The notes under the pieces are model-generated. The model searched no databases, was not told the origin of the DNA, and saw only the letters and a list, made by a program, of their open reading frames with translations. Made by a program: the position numbers and the translations under genes. 32,339 nt of DNA from Paenibacillus cisolokensis (GTDB lineage: Bacteria > Bacillota > Bacilli > Paenibacillales > Paenibacillaceae): NCBI RefSeq assembly GCF_018403665.1, contig NZ_BOVJ01000056.1, positions 1-32,339 of the forward strand. The letters run 5' to 3'. Shown here piece by piece: positions 1 to 9,213 of the stretch. Position 1 is the stretch's first letter. Each line of letters opens with the position of its first letter.

Positions 1-519
1 GCGCCGCCTCCTCCAGCTCCCGCGGAATGTTGCGGAAAAATTGAGCAGCAGAATCATATTGTAGACGCCGACCGCGCCGGGAAGAACGAGCGACCAGATC
101 GTATTGATAAGCCCCAGTTTCGTAATCAGAATATAAGCCGGGATGATGCCGCCGCTGAACAGCATCGTGAAAATAAAGTACCACATATACAGATTCCGCC
201 CCGGGAGCGCGTGCTCTTTGGACAGCGCGTACGCCGCGGTTGCTGTCAGCGCCATGCTGAGCGCCGTGCCGAGGACCGTCCGTTCCACCGAGATGAAAAT
301 CGAGCGAATGAAATTCGGATTCTCGAACGTCTTGTTGTACGCTTCCAGCGTAAAATCGATCGGCCAGAATGTGACCAGCCCCGCATTGGCCGGCGCCGGC
401 CCGCTGAACGATACGGCCAGCAGATGGACGAGCGGCAGTATGCAGAGCAGCGCGACGGTGATCAGAAACAGATGGTTGAAGAAGGAGAATATCCGGTAAG
501 GCACCGTTTTGTAATACAT
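1..519 (-). CDS. Carbohydrate ABC transporter permease, LplC/YtcP type (partial, runs off the left edge)
   Basis: Inner-membrane permease subunit of a sugar ABC importer, MalG-like half of a two-permease pair. The ATG at 519 opens with MYYKTVPYRIF, followed by a first membrane helix (LFLITVALLCILPLVHLL) and the periplasmic segment PIDFTLEAYNKTFENP typical of LplC proteins. The conserved core helices follow. Near the window edge the EAA loop should begin as NFFRNIPRELEEAA. It is broken because the A run at 36-40 has five bases where six are needed, so the frame is lost in the last 40 bases. The gene starts 43 bases after the LplB-type permease gene, so the two form one leftward operon. The C-terminal third lies outside the window. 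Family assignment is firm; the transported sugar is unknown. Confidence 0.85.
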   Translation of the reverse strand, partial: MYYKTVPYRIFSFFNHLFLITVALLCILPLVHLLAVSFSGPAPANAGLVTFWPIDFTLEAYNKTFENPNFIRSIFISVERTVLGTALSMALTATAAYALSKEHALPGRNLYMWYFIFTMLFSGGIIPAYILITKLGLINTIWSLVLPGAVGVYNMILLLNFSATFRGSWRRRR

Positions 520-562
520 CCGAAAGCGACTCCCCTCGTGTTCATGTCCGGTTCGAACCCGG

Positions 563-1528
563 CTAGAAAATCCGATAATTGGCGAACCGGTAGGCCAGCG
601 TATACGAAACGATGATCAGCACCAGGCTGATGAACGACTTGAACAGGCCGACCGCGGTCGCGAAGCTGAACTGGCCGCTCAAGAGCCCTTCGCGATACAC
701 GAACGTGTCGATAATGTCCGCCTTGTCGTATACGAGCGGATTGTACAGGTTGAAAATTTGGTCGAAATTCGCATTCAGCACCCCGCCGAGCGCCAGCGTG
801 GCGACGACGACCAGAATCGGCATAAGCGCCGGAATGGTGACGTGCACCGTCTGCTTCCACCGTCCCGCGCCGTCCACTTCGGCCGCCTCGTAGAGCGAAG
901 GGTTGACGCCGGCCAGCGCCGCCAGAAATACGATCGTGCTGAAGCCGAATTCCTTCCAGACGTCGCTTACGATGACGGTAAAGCGGAACCAGTTGCCTTC
1001 TCCGAGAAAGAAAATCGGTTCGATGCCGAACATGCCGAGAAAGCGGTTGACGATCCCGGTCTGGGACAGCACGTCGATCAGAATGCCGGCGAGAATGACC
1101 CATGACAGGAAATGCGGCAAGTAAACGAGTGTCTGCACCGAGCGCTTGACGAACGATTTGCGCACTTCGTTCAGCAGCAGCGCGAATACGAACGGCACCA
1201 GCAGGTTCAGCGCGATTTTGATGCAGGCGAAAAACAGCGTATTCGAGATAATGCGGAGAAAATAATCGTTCTGGAGCATATAGCGGAAATGTTCCAGACC
1301 GACCCATTCCGAACGCAGAAAGCCGAGTCTCGGCTTATAATTTTGGAACGCCATCATAATCCCGAACATCGGAATATAGGCGAAGATGAACGTGAAGACG
1401 GCTGCCGGCAGCACCATGACATGCAGCATCCAGGCGTTCTGCCGGCGAACCGCGGCGGAGCCCCGGCGTTTGCCCGGAGGACGCTGCGGCGACAGTCCGG
1501 TATGCGAGGTTTCATTGGCGGCGTTCAA
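563..1528 (-). CDS. Carbohydrate ABC transporter permease, LplB type
   Basis: Membrane subunit of a sugar importer that pairs with the following LplC-type gene. The protein of 321 residues has about six hydrophobic helices, the entry motif LPAAVFTFIFAYIPMFGIMM, and the EAA loop YEAAEVDGAGRWKQTVHVTI that docks the shared ATPase. It ends SYTLAYRFANYRIF, as LplB proteins do. I chose the TTG at 1528 because a strong AAAAGGGGG ribosome site sits seven bases before it. An ATG at 1573 is in frame but lacks such a site. It is transcribed away from the sensor kinase gene. No ATPase gene is in the window, as is usual for this family, which borrows a shared MsmX-like ATPase. The substrate cannot be read from sequence. 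Confidence 0.9.
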   Translation of the reverse strand: MNAANETSHTGLSPQRPPGKRRGSAAVRRQNAWMLHVMVLPAAVFTFIFAYIPMFGIMMAFQNYKPRLGFLRSEWVGLEHFRYMLQNDYFLRIISNTLFFACIKIALNLLVPFVFALLLNEVRKSFVKRSVQTLVYLPHFLSWVILAGILIDVLSQTGIVNRFLGMFGIEPIFFLGEGNWFRFTVIVSDVWKEFGFSTIVFLAALAGVNPSLYEAAEVDGAGRWKQTVHVTIPALMPILVVVATLALGGVLNANFDQIFNLYNPLVYDKADIIDTFVYREGLLSGQFSFATAVGLFKSFISLVLIIVSYTLAYRFANYRIF

Positions 1529-1542
1529 AGCGTTTCCCCCTT

Positions 1543-1570
1543 TTGACGTGAAGCTGGTTTCAGCTATACT
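1543..1570 (+). promoter_or_regulatory. Candidate sigma-A promoter for the sensor kinase gene
   Basis: A -35 box TTGACG (1543-1548) is separated by 16 bases from a -10 box TATACT (1565-1570), giving a leader of about 85 bases before the kinase ATG. It lies just upstream of the start of the divergent permease gene, so transcription in the two directions probably interferes or is co-regulated. This is a reading of consensus similarity only. Confidence 0.45.
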
Positions 1571-1661
1571 CAATGTTACTGACGGCGCTCCGCCCTGCCT
1601 ATATGGCGATCTTAGGCCGGTAGGATTCCGTTAGGCAATTCGGACAAGACGGGGGAAAACG

Positions 1662-3428
1662 ATGAAGTTCAGACGAAATTTGTTTGCCAGACTGAATGCG
1701 GGATTGGCCGCCGTCTTTATGCTCATTGTCATCATTTATTGGCTTTCTCATCGTCAGACGACGGAAGTGATCCAGCGGGAAATCAGGCAGTCCAATCTGC
1801 AGAAGCTGCAGCTGATGAAGAGCGACATGGATTTCAAAATCGAGCAGATGGTCAGCTTTTCGATGATATTGCTCAACGACTCGACGGTCCGGCAGTTCGC
1901 TTCCATTCCGATCGATCGGATGAGCTACGATCAGATGGTTATCCGGCGGGCTATCCAGGATAAAATCGTGTTTCAGGAAAATATATCGCCGCAATGGAAA
2001 AGCTCGTTCGCGGTATATTCGACGTTCAATCGCGACATGCTTGCCGCCGAATTTTCGTCGTACGACGAGGAGGAATTGCGGAAAAACGTAACGGTTCACT
2101 GGACGCTCAGGCCGGACCGGAAAGGCGGGCGATCCTTTTACAAGTACATTTCCGATTCGATCATGCATGCCGGCGACCCGAAGGACGCGTCGGTCATTAT
2201 CGAGGCCGCTTTTCCCGAATCCAATATTCGGGCGCTTCTGAATCAGGAAGCGCTGCATGGGCGCGGCGAAACGCTGCTGTACGACCCGGCTACGGGCGAC
2301 TGGATATCGTCCGGAGGCGCGGACGAGGAGCTGACGACCAGCATACTTGACCAGCTGGCCCGGAAAGTCGACCGGCAGACCGGGGAGACGTTCCACTATG
2401 CTCTGGAGAGCGGCGAAGGCAAATATGCGGTGACCGGCGTCCGCTCGGCGACGCTGGGGTGGTATATCGTGGATTGTACGCCGCTTAAGGAAGCGATGAA
2501 GCCGCTCGGCAAGGCGAACGCCTTTTTCTATACGGTGCTGGTCGGATTGTTTGCGCTTACTTTGCTGATGTCCTTTGCTTTGCACCGGAATGTGCTGACG
2601 CCGCTCAAGAAGCTGATCGGCGGATTGCGAAGCGTTCAGTTCGGAGACTACGGCGTACGGCTGAAATGGGAAAGCGACTACCAGTTTTCGTTCGTGTTCG
2701 AACGGTTCAACGACATGACACGGCGAATTCGGGAACTGATCGAGCATGTGCTGATGGAACAGTTGCGAGCCAAGGATGCCTATGTGAAGCAGCTGCAGGC
2801 GCAGATCAACCCGCATTTTCTGTACAATTGCCTCGGCTTCATCATCAATATGACCGAAATGCAAAACAGCAAGGCTGTCGTGGCCATGGCGCACCGGCTT
2901 AGCGATTATTACCGCTACATGACGCGTACCGATGTCGGAACGGTAACGCTGCGGGAAGAACTGGAGCTGGTCCGCAATTATCTGGACATTCAGCAGATGC
3001 GCTTCCCGCGCCTCGATTACGATATCGATGTGGCGCCGGAAGCGGAGACGCTGGACGTGCCGCGGCTTATCGTGCAGCCGATCGTCGAGAACGCGATCGT
3101 TCACGGCGTCGCCCGCTCGGCAAGGCCGGCGTCGATCCGGATCGCCGGCGGGACGGAAGGAAAGCGCGTTTGGCTTACGGTGCGGGACAACGGCCGCGGA
3201 TTGGACGAGCAGCGGCTCTTCCGACTGCAGCAGACGCTGCAGCTGCAGGAAGAGCCGGAAGTCGGCTACGGTCTGTGGAATACGGCGCAGCGGCTCAGGA
3301 TGGCGTTCGGGGACGAAGCGGAGCTTACGGTAGCGCAGGCCGCCGAAGGCGGCGTCGTCGTCCGGCTCGAATGGACGAACGGCAGCGCGAAAAGCGCAGA
3401 AACGGCGGAAAGGAGACGGCAGGAATGA
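1662..3428 (+). CDS. Sensor histidine kinase, YesM family
   Basis: Membrane sensor that autophosphorylates on histidine and passes phosphate to the neighbouring YesN-type regulator. The 588-residue protein has a first membrane helix at about residues 12-30, an extracellular sensing region to about 285, and a second helix (FFYTVLVGLFALTLLMSFAL) at about 288-310. A HAMP linker follows, then the His_kinase domain with INPHFLYN, whose phospho-acceptor is His385. The ATPase domain has the N box PIVENAIVHG near residue 475 and the G box DNGRGLD near 509. The ATG is preceded by GACGGGGGAAAACG. The stop overlaps the start of the response regulator gene, so the pair is translationally coupled. Such pairs normally sense or respond to oligosaccharide uptake and control neighbouring transporter genes. 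The signal here is not known. Confidence 0.95.
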   Translation: MKFRRNLFARLNAGLAAVFMLIVIIYWLSHRQTTEVIQREIRQSNLQKLQLMKSDMDFKIEQMVSFSMILLNDSTVRQFASIPIDRMSYDQMVIRRAIQDKIVFQENISPQWKSSFAVYSTFNRDMLAAEFSSYDEEELRKNVTVHWTLRPDRKGGRSFYKYISDSIMHAGDPKDASVIIEAAFPESNIRALLNQEALHGRGETLLYDPATGDWISSGGADEELTTSILDQLARKVDRQTGETFHYALESGEGKYAVTGVRSATLGWYIVDCTPLKEAMKPLGKANAFFYTVLVGLFALTLLMSFALHRNVLTPLKKLIGGLRSVQFGDYGVRLKWESDYQFSFVFERFNDMTRRIRELIEHVLMEQLRAKDAYVKQLQAQINPHFLYNCLGFIINMTEMQNSKAVVAMAHRLSDYYRYMTRTDVGTVTLREELELVRNYLDIQQMRFPRLDYDIDVAPEAETLDVPRLIVQPIVENAIVHGVARSARPASIRIAGGTEGKRVWLTVRDNGRGLDEQRLFRLQQTLQLQEEPEVGYGLWNTAQRLRMAFGDEAELTVAQAAEGGVVVRLEWTNGSAKSAETAERRRQE

Positions 3429-5083
3429 CAGGAATGAAACATTTGCTTATTGTCGACGATGAAGCGCACTGGACGGACAATCTGGCCGACCATAAGCCGT
3501 GGGGAGAGGTGGGCATCGATGTCGTGCACAAGGCTTATTCGGCTTTTGAAGCGCTGGAGCTTATCCAAACGTACCCGATCGATCTGGTGATAACCGACAT
3601 CATGATGCCGGAGTGGACCGGGCTGGAGCTGATTGAAGAAATTCGCAGGCGCCGGCCCGATACCATCTGTATCTTGCTGTCCGGCTATTCGGATTTCGAA
3701 TATGCGAGAACGGCGATCGAGCTCGAAGCGTTCGATTATTTGCTCAAACCGGTGAAGGACGAGGAATTGTTCCGTGTCGTCCGCCAGGCGCTGTCCCGGC
3801 TGGAGCGGCTGGATGAGAAGGAGCGGCTGCAGCGCCGGCTTGCTTATTCGCTGAATGAGAATATGCCGCTGATCCGCAGCCATTTGCTGTCCGAATGGCT
3901 GACGGGAACGGCTCGTGCGGCGGATTGGGAGAATTGCGCCGTCCGTTACGGCATCCCGTTCCGGGCGGGGGACGAGGTCCTGCTGGTGCTCGTCCGGCCG
4001 GACGACCGGCTCGGCGGCGGCGAAGGGCGGGAAGCGCCGAAGCACGAACGGAAACTGGCGGAGTATGCGATTCAGAACATCGCCGAGGAATGGATGTCTT
4101 CCGGCGGATTCGACGTGTGGAGCTGCTGGCTTGGCCGGGATTATATGGCCATGCTGCTTCGCTGCGGGAACGGCCGGCCGCCTGCGCCGGACATCGGTGA
4201 CGCGCAAGCGCTTGAGCGGCTGCTTCTCGGCCTGCAGCAAAATATTAAGCGTTTCGCGAAAGCGAGCGTTTCGCTCCTGATGACGGATCCGCACCGGTTT
4301 CCCGACGAGGTCCATGCGGCCTGCGAGAAAGCGCTGATCAGCTTCCGCCAGCAGGTCGGAGGCCGGCAGGAGCTTCTGCTGGCGCAAGAAGATGCGGCGC
4401 CGCCGCTTTCCGCCAAATCGCTGCGGACGCTGCACTGCCCGCCATCGCTGCTGCAACTGATGGAAGTGCAGCGCTGGCAGGAGGCGGAAGCGCTCGTGGA
4501 GCGGATGCTGACGGAGCTTGAGACTGACTGGTCCGAATCCCACGAGCATCTGCTGGCGGCGGCGATGGAGATCGGCGGCGCCTTTCTGCAGCTTGCGCAC
4601 CGCAGCGGCATCTTTCTGCGCGACGCGGCGCCGGAGCTGACAAGCGGTTTTATCGCCGGGGAACCGATGCGTTCGATTGCGGCACTGCGCCGCTGGGCGT
4701 CCTCCATGCTGCAGGCGATGCGCTGCCATATGCGGGAGGAGGCGGTCCACAACCGCCGCGAGACGATACGCCGGGTTCATGAATATATCGAACGGCATTT
4801 GAAGACGGACGCATCGCTGCGCGCGATTGCCGATTACGTTCATATGCATCCGACCCACTTGTCCAAAATATACAAGCAGGAAACCGGACAGGGGCTGAGC
4901 GACTATTTGATGCAGGTGAGGATGGAGAAGGCTTGTGCGCTGCTGAGCGGCTCACAATTGAAGGTATATGAAATATGTGAGGAAATCGGCTATCTGGATC
5001 CGGCCTATTTCATCAAGGTGTTCCGCAAGTTTTACGGCGTGACACCGCAAGAGTACCGGGATCGGGTGAATGCCGGCAAATAA
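3425..5083 (+). CDS. Response regulator with AraC-type DNA-binding domain, YesN family
   Basis: Cytoplasmic transcription regulator of 552 residues. The receiver domain (residues 4-125) shows the acidic pair in LLIVDDEAHW, the phospho-acceptor Asp58 in LVITDIMMPEWTG, and the switch lysine in FDYLLKPVKDEE. A long poorly conserved middle follows. The last 100 residues form an AraC helix-turn-helix pair (LRAIADYVHMHPTHLSKIYK and VYEICEEIGYLDPAYFIKVF, ending VTPQEYR). The ATG at 3425 overlaps the kinase stop by four bases and has AGGAG nine bases upstream; a second ATG at 3434 is possible. Its most likely targets are the divergent permease operon and the downstream binding protein and GH2 genes. 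That is inferred from position. Confidence 0.95.
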   Translation: MTGMKHLLIVDDEAHWTDNLADHKPWGEVGIDVVHKAYSAFEALELIQTYPIDLVITDIMMPEWTGLELIEEIRRRRPDTICILLSGYSDFEYARTAIELEAFDYLLKPVKDEELFRVVRQALSRLERLDEKERLQRRLAYSLNENMPLIRSHLLSEWLTGTARAADWENCAVRYGIPFRAGDEVLLVLVRPDDRLGGGEGREAPKHERKLAEYAIQNIAEEWMSSGGFDVWSCWLGRDYMAMLLRCGNGRPPAPDIGDAQALERLLLGLQQNIKRFAKASVSLLMTDPHRFPDEVHAACEKALISFRQQVGGRQELLLAQEDAAPPLSAKSLRTLHCPPSLLQLMEVQRWQEAEALVERMLTELETDWSESHEHLLAAAMEIGGAFLQLAHRSGIFLRDAAPELTSGFIAGEPMRSIAALRRWASSMLQAMRCHMREEAVHNRRETIRRVHEYIERHLKTDASLRAIADYVHMHPTHLSKIYKQETGQGLSDYLMQVRMEKACALLSGSQLKVYEICEEIGYLDPAYFIKVFRKFYGVTPQEYRDRVNAGK

Positions 5084-5231
5084 CCGGATATGCGCGATCG
5101 TTGCGGAAGGCAGAGCGCCTCTTGATCCGGACTGCATGAACAATAAATTCTTATCGGCCTAACATTGTCTTATGGAACCGTCTTCAAAGGGCCTGTTAAG
5201 ATGGGGCTATCATAAGGCAGGGGGGAACAAG

Positions 5232-6940
5232 ATGCAACGCAAATTTCGCAAAGGATGGAGACTGGCGCTGGCCGCCGTCCTCAGCTTCAGCCTGCTTGCG
5301 GGCTGCTCCTCCGGAGGCGGAGAGGCGGAAGGAACGGGACAGGGAGAAGGCGGCGGACACGCCGAAGCGGCGGCGATCGCCGACGAGGCGGTCAAGAACG
5401 GCAAATACAGCACGCCGATCGAAATTACGAGCGTCGGCCGCCAACGGAAATATACGAAGGGCGACACGAAAGACAACAATGTGCACAGCCGCTGGGCGGA
5501 AGAGAAGCTCGGCATCAAAATCAAAAATATTTGGGAGCCGGCCAACGTCGACCAGTACAAGCAGAAGCTGCAGCTTGCGCTTTCGTCGGGCGAGGAGATT
5601 CCGGATTTTGTGCCGTACTACGACGATCCGGTCGTGATCGGGCAGTTGATCGAATCGGGCGAGTTTATGGCGATTGACGAATTGTTCGATAAATATGCCA
5701 GCCCGATTCTGAAAGAGCATTCCGAGAAGCATCCGGAAATGTGGTATCCGTTTATGTACGAGGGGAAGAAATATGCGTTGCCGGTACTCGAGTATCTGGA
5801 CAACGACAATACCGTCTTATGGTTCCGAGAAGACTGGATGGAGAAGCTCGGGTTGTCGGAGCCGAAAACGATTGCCGATCTGGAAGTCATTATGGAGAAA
5901 TTCAAGTATGAGAATCCCGACGGATTGAAGCCTGAGGAAGTGTTTCCGCTAACGGCCGCCATGCGCAGCACGCTGAACGGCTGGATGGGGTCGCTGGAAT
6001 GGGTGTTCGGCGCTTACGGCACGATCCCCGAGCAGTGGAATATGGATGAGAACGGCCGGCTCGTCTACGGCTCCATTCACCCGGGAGCGAAGCAGGCGCT
6101 GGAAAAACTGCGGGAGTGGATGGCCAAAGGCTATATTCATCCGGACGCGGCGCTGTGGGACGAAGGCAAGTCGTCGGAGCTGTGGACGGCGGGCAAGGCC
6201 GGCATATTGCCGGGCGCGCAGTGGGTGCCGGACTGGCCGGCGCCGGATTTGACCAAGAACGTCAAGGGCTCCAAATATAAGGCGTACCCGATCCCGAGCG
6301 GCCCCGACGGTCATATCGGGACGAAGTGGCGCAGCAGCACCGGTACGAACGGCAGTATTCTGATCAGCCGTCACGCGAAGCATCCGGAAGCGATTTTCGT
6401 ATACTACAACCATTTGCTCGAACATTACGCCAATCCGAAGGAAGGCAGCGAATACGAGTACGGTTTTGCCAAAGGATACGATTGGGATATTATCGACGGC
6501 AAACCGACCAGCGACGCGTCCAAAATTCCGGACTACAACAACGAATTCATGTTTATTACCGGGTTTAACAACAATCCGGCCCGGATTCCGGACCTCTATA
6601 TGAAGACGCTGGTGAAGCTGGCGGAAGGCGGCAAGCCGGAAACGCCGTACGAACGGCAGCTTGCCGAACAGCGCAAACCGGAAAACTGGTATGCCGCGAA
6701 GGTTGTCATGGACCAGAAGGATATCCGGCGCAAAACTATTTCAACGGCGCTCCGACCAAAACGATGCAGAGCAAATGGAATTTGCTGCGGCAGTCCGAAT
6801 TCGAAACGTTCAATAAAATCATCTATGGCAAACTGCCGGTAGACGAATTCGACAATTTCGTCGCGAAGTGGAAAGCAAACGGCGGCGATCAGGTGACCGA
6901 AGAAGTCAATGAATGGTATCAGGAGGTTTCGGGGCAATAA
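5232..6940 (+). CDS. Extracellular sugar-binding lipoprotein (LplA/YtcQ-like), frame broken once near 6723
   Basis: Surface lipoprotein that should capture an oligosaccharide for the LplB/LplC permeases. The ATG at 5232 follows GGGGGGAAC. It opens with a lipoprotein signal ending LLAG-Cys25, then a Gly/Glu-rich linker. The mature part contains the DNTVLWFREDWMEKLGL and TAGKAGILPGAQWVPDW segments typical of the large LplA-type proteins. After MDQKD the frame changes. The next frame reads NYFNGAPTKTMQSKWNLL and continues to VNEWYQEVSGQ and a stop at 6940, giving about 569 residues, the family's usual size. One base is missing between about 6720 and 6727 (for example ATT-CCG or ATC-CCG read as ATCCG). 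The gene stands between the YesN-type regulator and the GH2 gene. Confidence 0.88.
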
Positions 6941-6967
6941 TTTTCGCCCCACTGCAATCTATCGGCC

Positions 6968-6994
6968 GAAAGCGGCGTGAAGCGCGCCGCTTTC
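6968..6994 (+). terminator. Candidate hairpin terminator after the binding-protein gene
   Basis: A perfect 10-base stem GAAAGCGGCG / CGCCGCTTTC closes a seven-base loop and is followed only by TTTATG, so the U tract is weak. It sits between the lipoprotein and GH2 genes and may reduce rather than stop readthrough, giving more binding protein than hydrolase. Confidence 0.5.
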
Positions 6995-7037
6995 TTTATG
7001 CGCGGGCAGCGCAAGTGAGGCAGGAGGCGCTCTGAAG

Positions 7038-9116
7038 ATGGGGAAACGTTTTTATGCCGTCCTGGCAGGAGCGGGGATCGTTTTGCTTGTCGGGGCGTTC
7101 GGATCGGTGTTGATGAAGGGAAAGGAGAATGTGCCGATGAGAAATAGATTGCCTGAAAAAGCGGAAAAAGGGTTGCTGCAAACGACGTTTCAATTCGAAG
7201 AGAAGGAAGGCGGCGTCATCGCCTATCAGAACGGCATTCCGGTGCCGACGTTCGAGCCTCAGCGGCGCAACGTGTTGACGTTGTCCGGAACGTGGAAGAA
7301 AGAGCGGTTTGCAGCCGACCATGATCAGACGATGGCTCCGCGGAGCAGGGAATGGGTGCGCGCCGTAGAGGAGGCGGCGGAAGGCCGTACCGCCGAGAAG
7401 TTTGACGATTCCGGCTGGGAGGACATCGAGCTGCCGCTTCCCGAGAACATCATGACCGGCGAGGAGAGCGCGGCCGGAGCGGAGACCTATGAGGACGGCG
7501 TCTGGTACCGCCGCACGTTCGAGCTGGACGATTCATGGAGCGGCCAGGCTGTCACGCTCAAAAGTTTGGGCGTCAGCTATATCGCAGACATCTGGATCAA
7601 CGGTCAATGGGCCGGGATGCATGAGGGCGGATTTACGCCGTTCGCGCTGGATGTGACGCCCTTTGTCCGCAGCGGCGCCAATACGATCGCGGTCCGCGTC
7701 GACAATCCGCCGTGGGGTTCGCGGATCGATACGATTCCGGCGGTGGCGGGAACCGACTTTTTCAATTACACCGGCATCATCCAAGAGATATATTTGGAAG
7801 CGGCGCCGTATGTGCATATGGTGCGGGCGGACATTGTGCCGCAGGAAGAGGACGGAAGGCTGCTCATCCGGGCTGTCGTGGAGAACCGCGGCAACCGCAA
7901 GGCATCCGTGACGCTGGCGGGAGCTGTCTATGAGGCGGTCACCGACAGCGAGAAGCTGCTCGCATCGCCGTATCCCGCAGATATTATCGGCGCACCGGCC
8001 GAGACGGAAGGGATGGACGACCGGGACATCGAGCTTGCTCCGCTGGAAGCGCGGCTTGTGACATGGAACGTTCGTATCAAAGAGCCGAAACGGTGGACGA
8101 TGGAGACGCCGCATCTGTACGTAGCGGAATTTTCGGTTCACCAGAACGGAACGGCAACGGATCGGCTGGCGACCCAGTTCGGCATCCGGACGATCCGTAC
8201 GGACAAACGGAATATTTTGCTCAACGGAGAGCCAGTCTTTCTGAGGGGCATCGCCCGCCACGAGGAGTGGCCGGTATATGGCCGGACGGCTTCCTGGGAA
8301 CGGATCGTCCGCGATCTGGAACAAATTCGCGGGCTGAATGCCAATATGGTACGGACCGGACACTATCCGAACCACGTTTACACCTACCTGGCGACGGATC
8401 GTCTCGGCCTTGCCGCGATGAGCGAAATCCCGCTCTGGCAGTTCGAGACGATTCATTACGAAGCGCAGCAGACGCGGCGTCTCGCCGATCAAATGTGGCG
8501 GGAAATGGTTTTCTCGCAATACAACCGTCCTTCGGTCATCATGTGGAGCACGCAGAACGAAAGCAAGGACGTCATGCTGCGCAAGGCTTACAACGAGCGG
8601 CTTGTCCGGGATATCCGCACTTTCTATGACGACGGCCGGCTCGTGACGCAGAGCGCTGCGGCCGATCAGCCCGGGCCTTGGGACGAATCGATGGAACCGC
8701 TTGACGTCGCGGCCTGGACGATGTATTTCGGTATTTTCCACGGGAGCACGCCGTACGAAGGGACTCGCGATTTTGTGGCGGAAGCGGCGCTCCGTTGGCC
8801 CGACAAGCCGCTGCTCAACACGGAGTTCGGTTACTGGACGGGAGAGACGGACCTTGAGGCGGACCGTCAGGCGGAGATTTATAACGAAACGCTGCGGGCG
8901 CTGATGGAGCAGGCGACGGTGACGATGGAAGGGCGGCCGAACCCGGAAGGGGTTTTGGCGGGAATCGACTTTTGGACGGCCTACAATTGGTATGTCAATC
9001 ACGGACAGTGGAGCCAGACGATGGGAATCTACCATATGGACCGGACGACCGCCAAGCCGGTGCGGGATTTGATCCGGGAAGATTATGCCCGAATATCGGG
9101 CAAGCCGGCCCGGTAG
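7038..9116 (+). CDS. Exported or membrane-anchored glycoside hydrolase family 2 protein
   Basis: A 692-residue GH2 enzyme, the family of beta-galactosidases, beta-glucuronidases and beta-mannosidases. The N-terminal 25 residues (FYAVLAGAGIVLLVGAFGSVL) are a signal peptide or membrane anchor without a lipobox cysteine, so the enzyme should act outside the cell membrane. The jelly-roll sugar-binding domain shows GVWYRRTFELDD and the IWINGQWAGMHEGGF strand pair. The TIM barrel carries the acid/base Glu508 in MWSTQNESKD and the nucleophile Glu596 in LLNTEFGYWTG. The C-terminus is short, lacking the extra domains of LacZ. The start has AGGAGG upstream. It follows the binding lipoprotein of the same locus and presumably trims the oligosaccharide before import. 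Substrate sugar is not determinable here. Confidence 0.92.
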   Translation: MGKRFYAVLAGAGIVLLVGAFGSVLMKGKENVPMRNRLPEKAEKGLLQTTFQFEEKEGGVIAYQNGIPVPTFEPQRRNVLTLSGTWKKERFAADHDQTMAPRSREWVRAVEEAAEGRTAEKFDDSGWEDIELPLPENIMTGEESAAGAETYEDGVWYRRTFELDDSWSGQAVTLKSLGVSYIADIWINGQWAGMHEGGFTPFALDVTPFVRSGANTIAVRVDNPPWGSRIDTIPAVAGTDFFNYTGIIQEIYLEAAPYVHMVRADIVPQEEDGRLLIRAVVENRGNRKASVTLAGAVYEAVTDSEKLLASPYPADIIGAPAETEGMDDRDIELAPLEARLVTWNVRIKEPKRWTMETPHLYVAEFSVHQNGTATDRLATQFGIRTIRTDKRNILLNGEPVFLRGIARHEEWPVYGRTASWERIVRDLEQIRGLNANMVRTGHYPNHVYTYLATDRLGLAAMSEIPLWQFETIHYEAQQTRRLADQMWREMVFSQYNRPSVIMWSTQNESKDVMLRKAYNERLVRDIRTFYDDGRLVTQSAAADQPGPWDESMEPLDVAAWTMYFGIFHGSTPYEGTRDFVAEAALRWPDKPLLNTEFGYWTGETDLEADRQAEIYNETLRALMEQATVTMEGRPNPEGVLAGIDFWTAYNWYVNHGQWSQTMGIYHMDRTTAKPVRDLIREDYARISGKPAR

Positions 9117-9121
9117 GTTCT

Positions 9122-9151
9122 TTGACAACGGCGGCGCCCTTGACGGATAAT
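9122..9151 (+). promoter_or_regulatory. Candidate promoter for topB
   Basis: TTGACA (9122-9127) and GATAAT (9146-9151) are separated by 18 bases, just after the GH2 stop. This fits independent transcription of the housekeeping topoisomerase gene from the sugar locus upstream. Confidence 0.5.
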
Positions 9152-9213
9152 GAACGAAAGATGAGGCCGCACTTGGCGGCCCGATCATCATGTCAGGGGA
9201 ATGGAGCGTTGTC

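Noticed and set aside
1599..3104. Long leftward open frame of about 500 codons opposite the sensor kinase gene
   Set aside because: It is the antisense shadow of a GC-rich, clearly recognised YesM gene. Its translation is rich in His/Arg/Gln with no domain pattern.
3266..4858. Leftward open frame of 530 codons opposite the YesN-type regulator
   Set aside because: Antisense shadow. The sense frame has the receiver and AraC domains in full.
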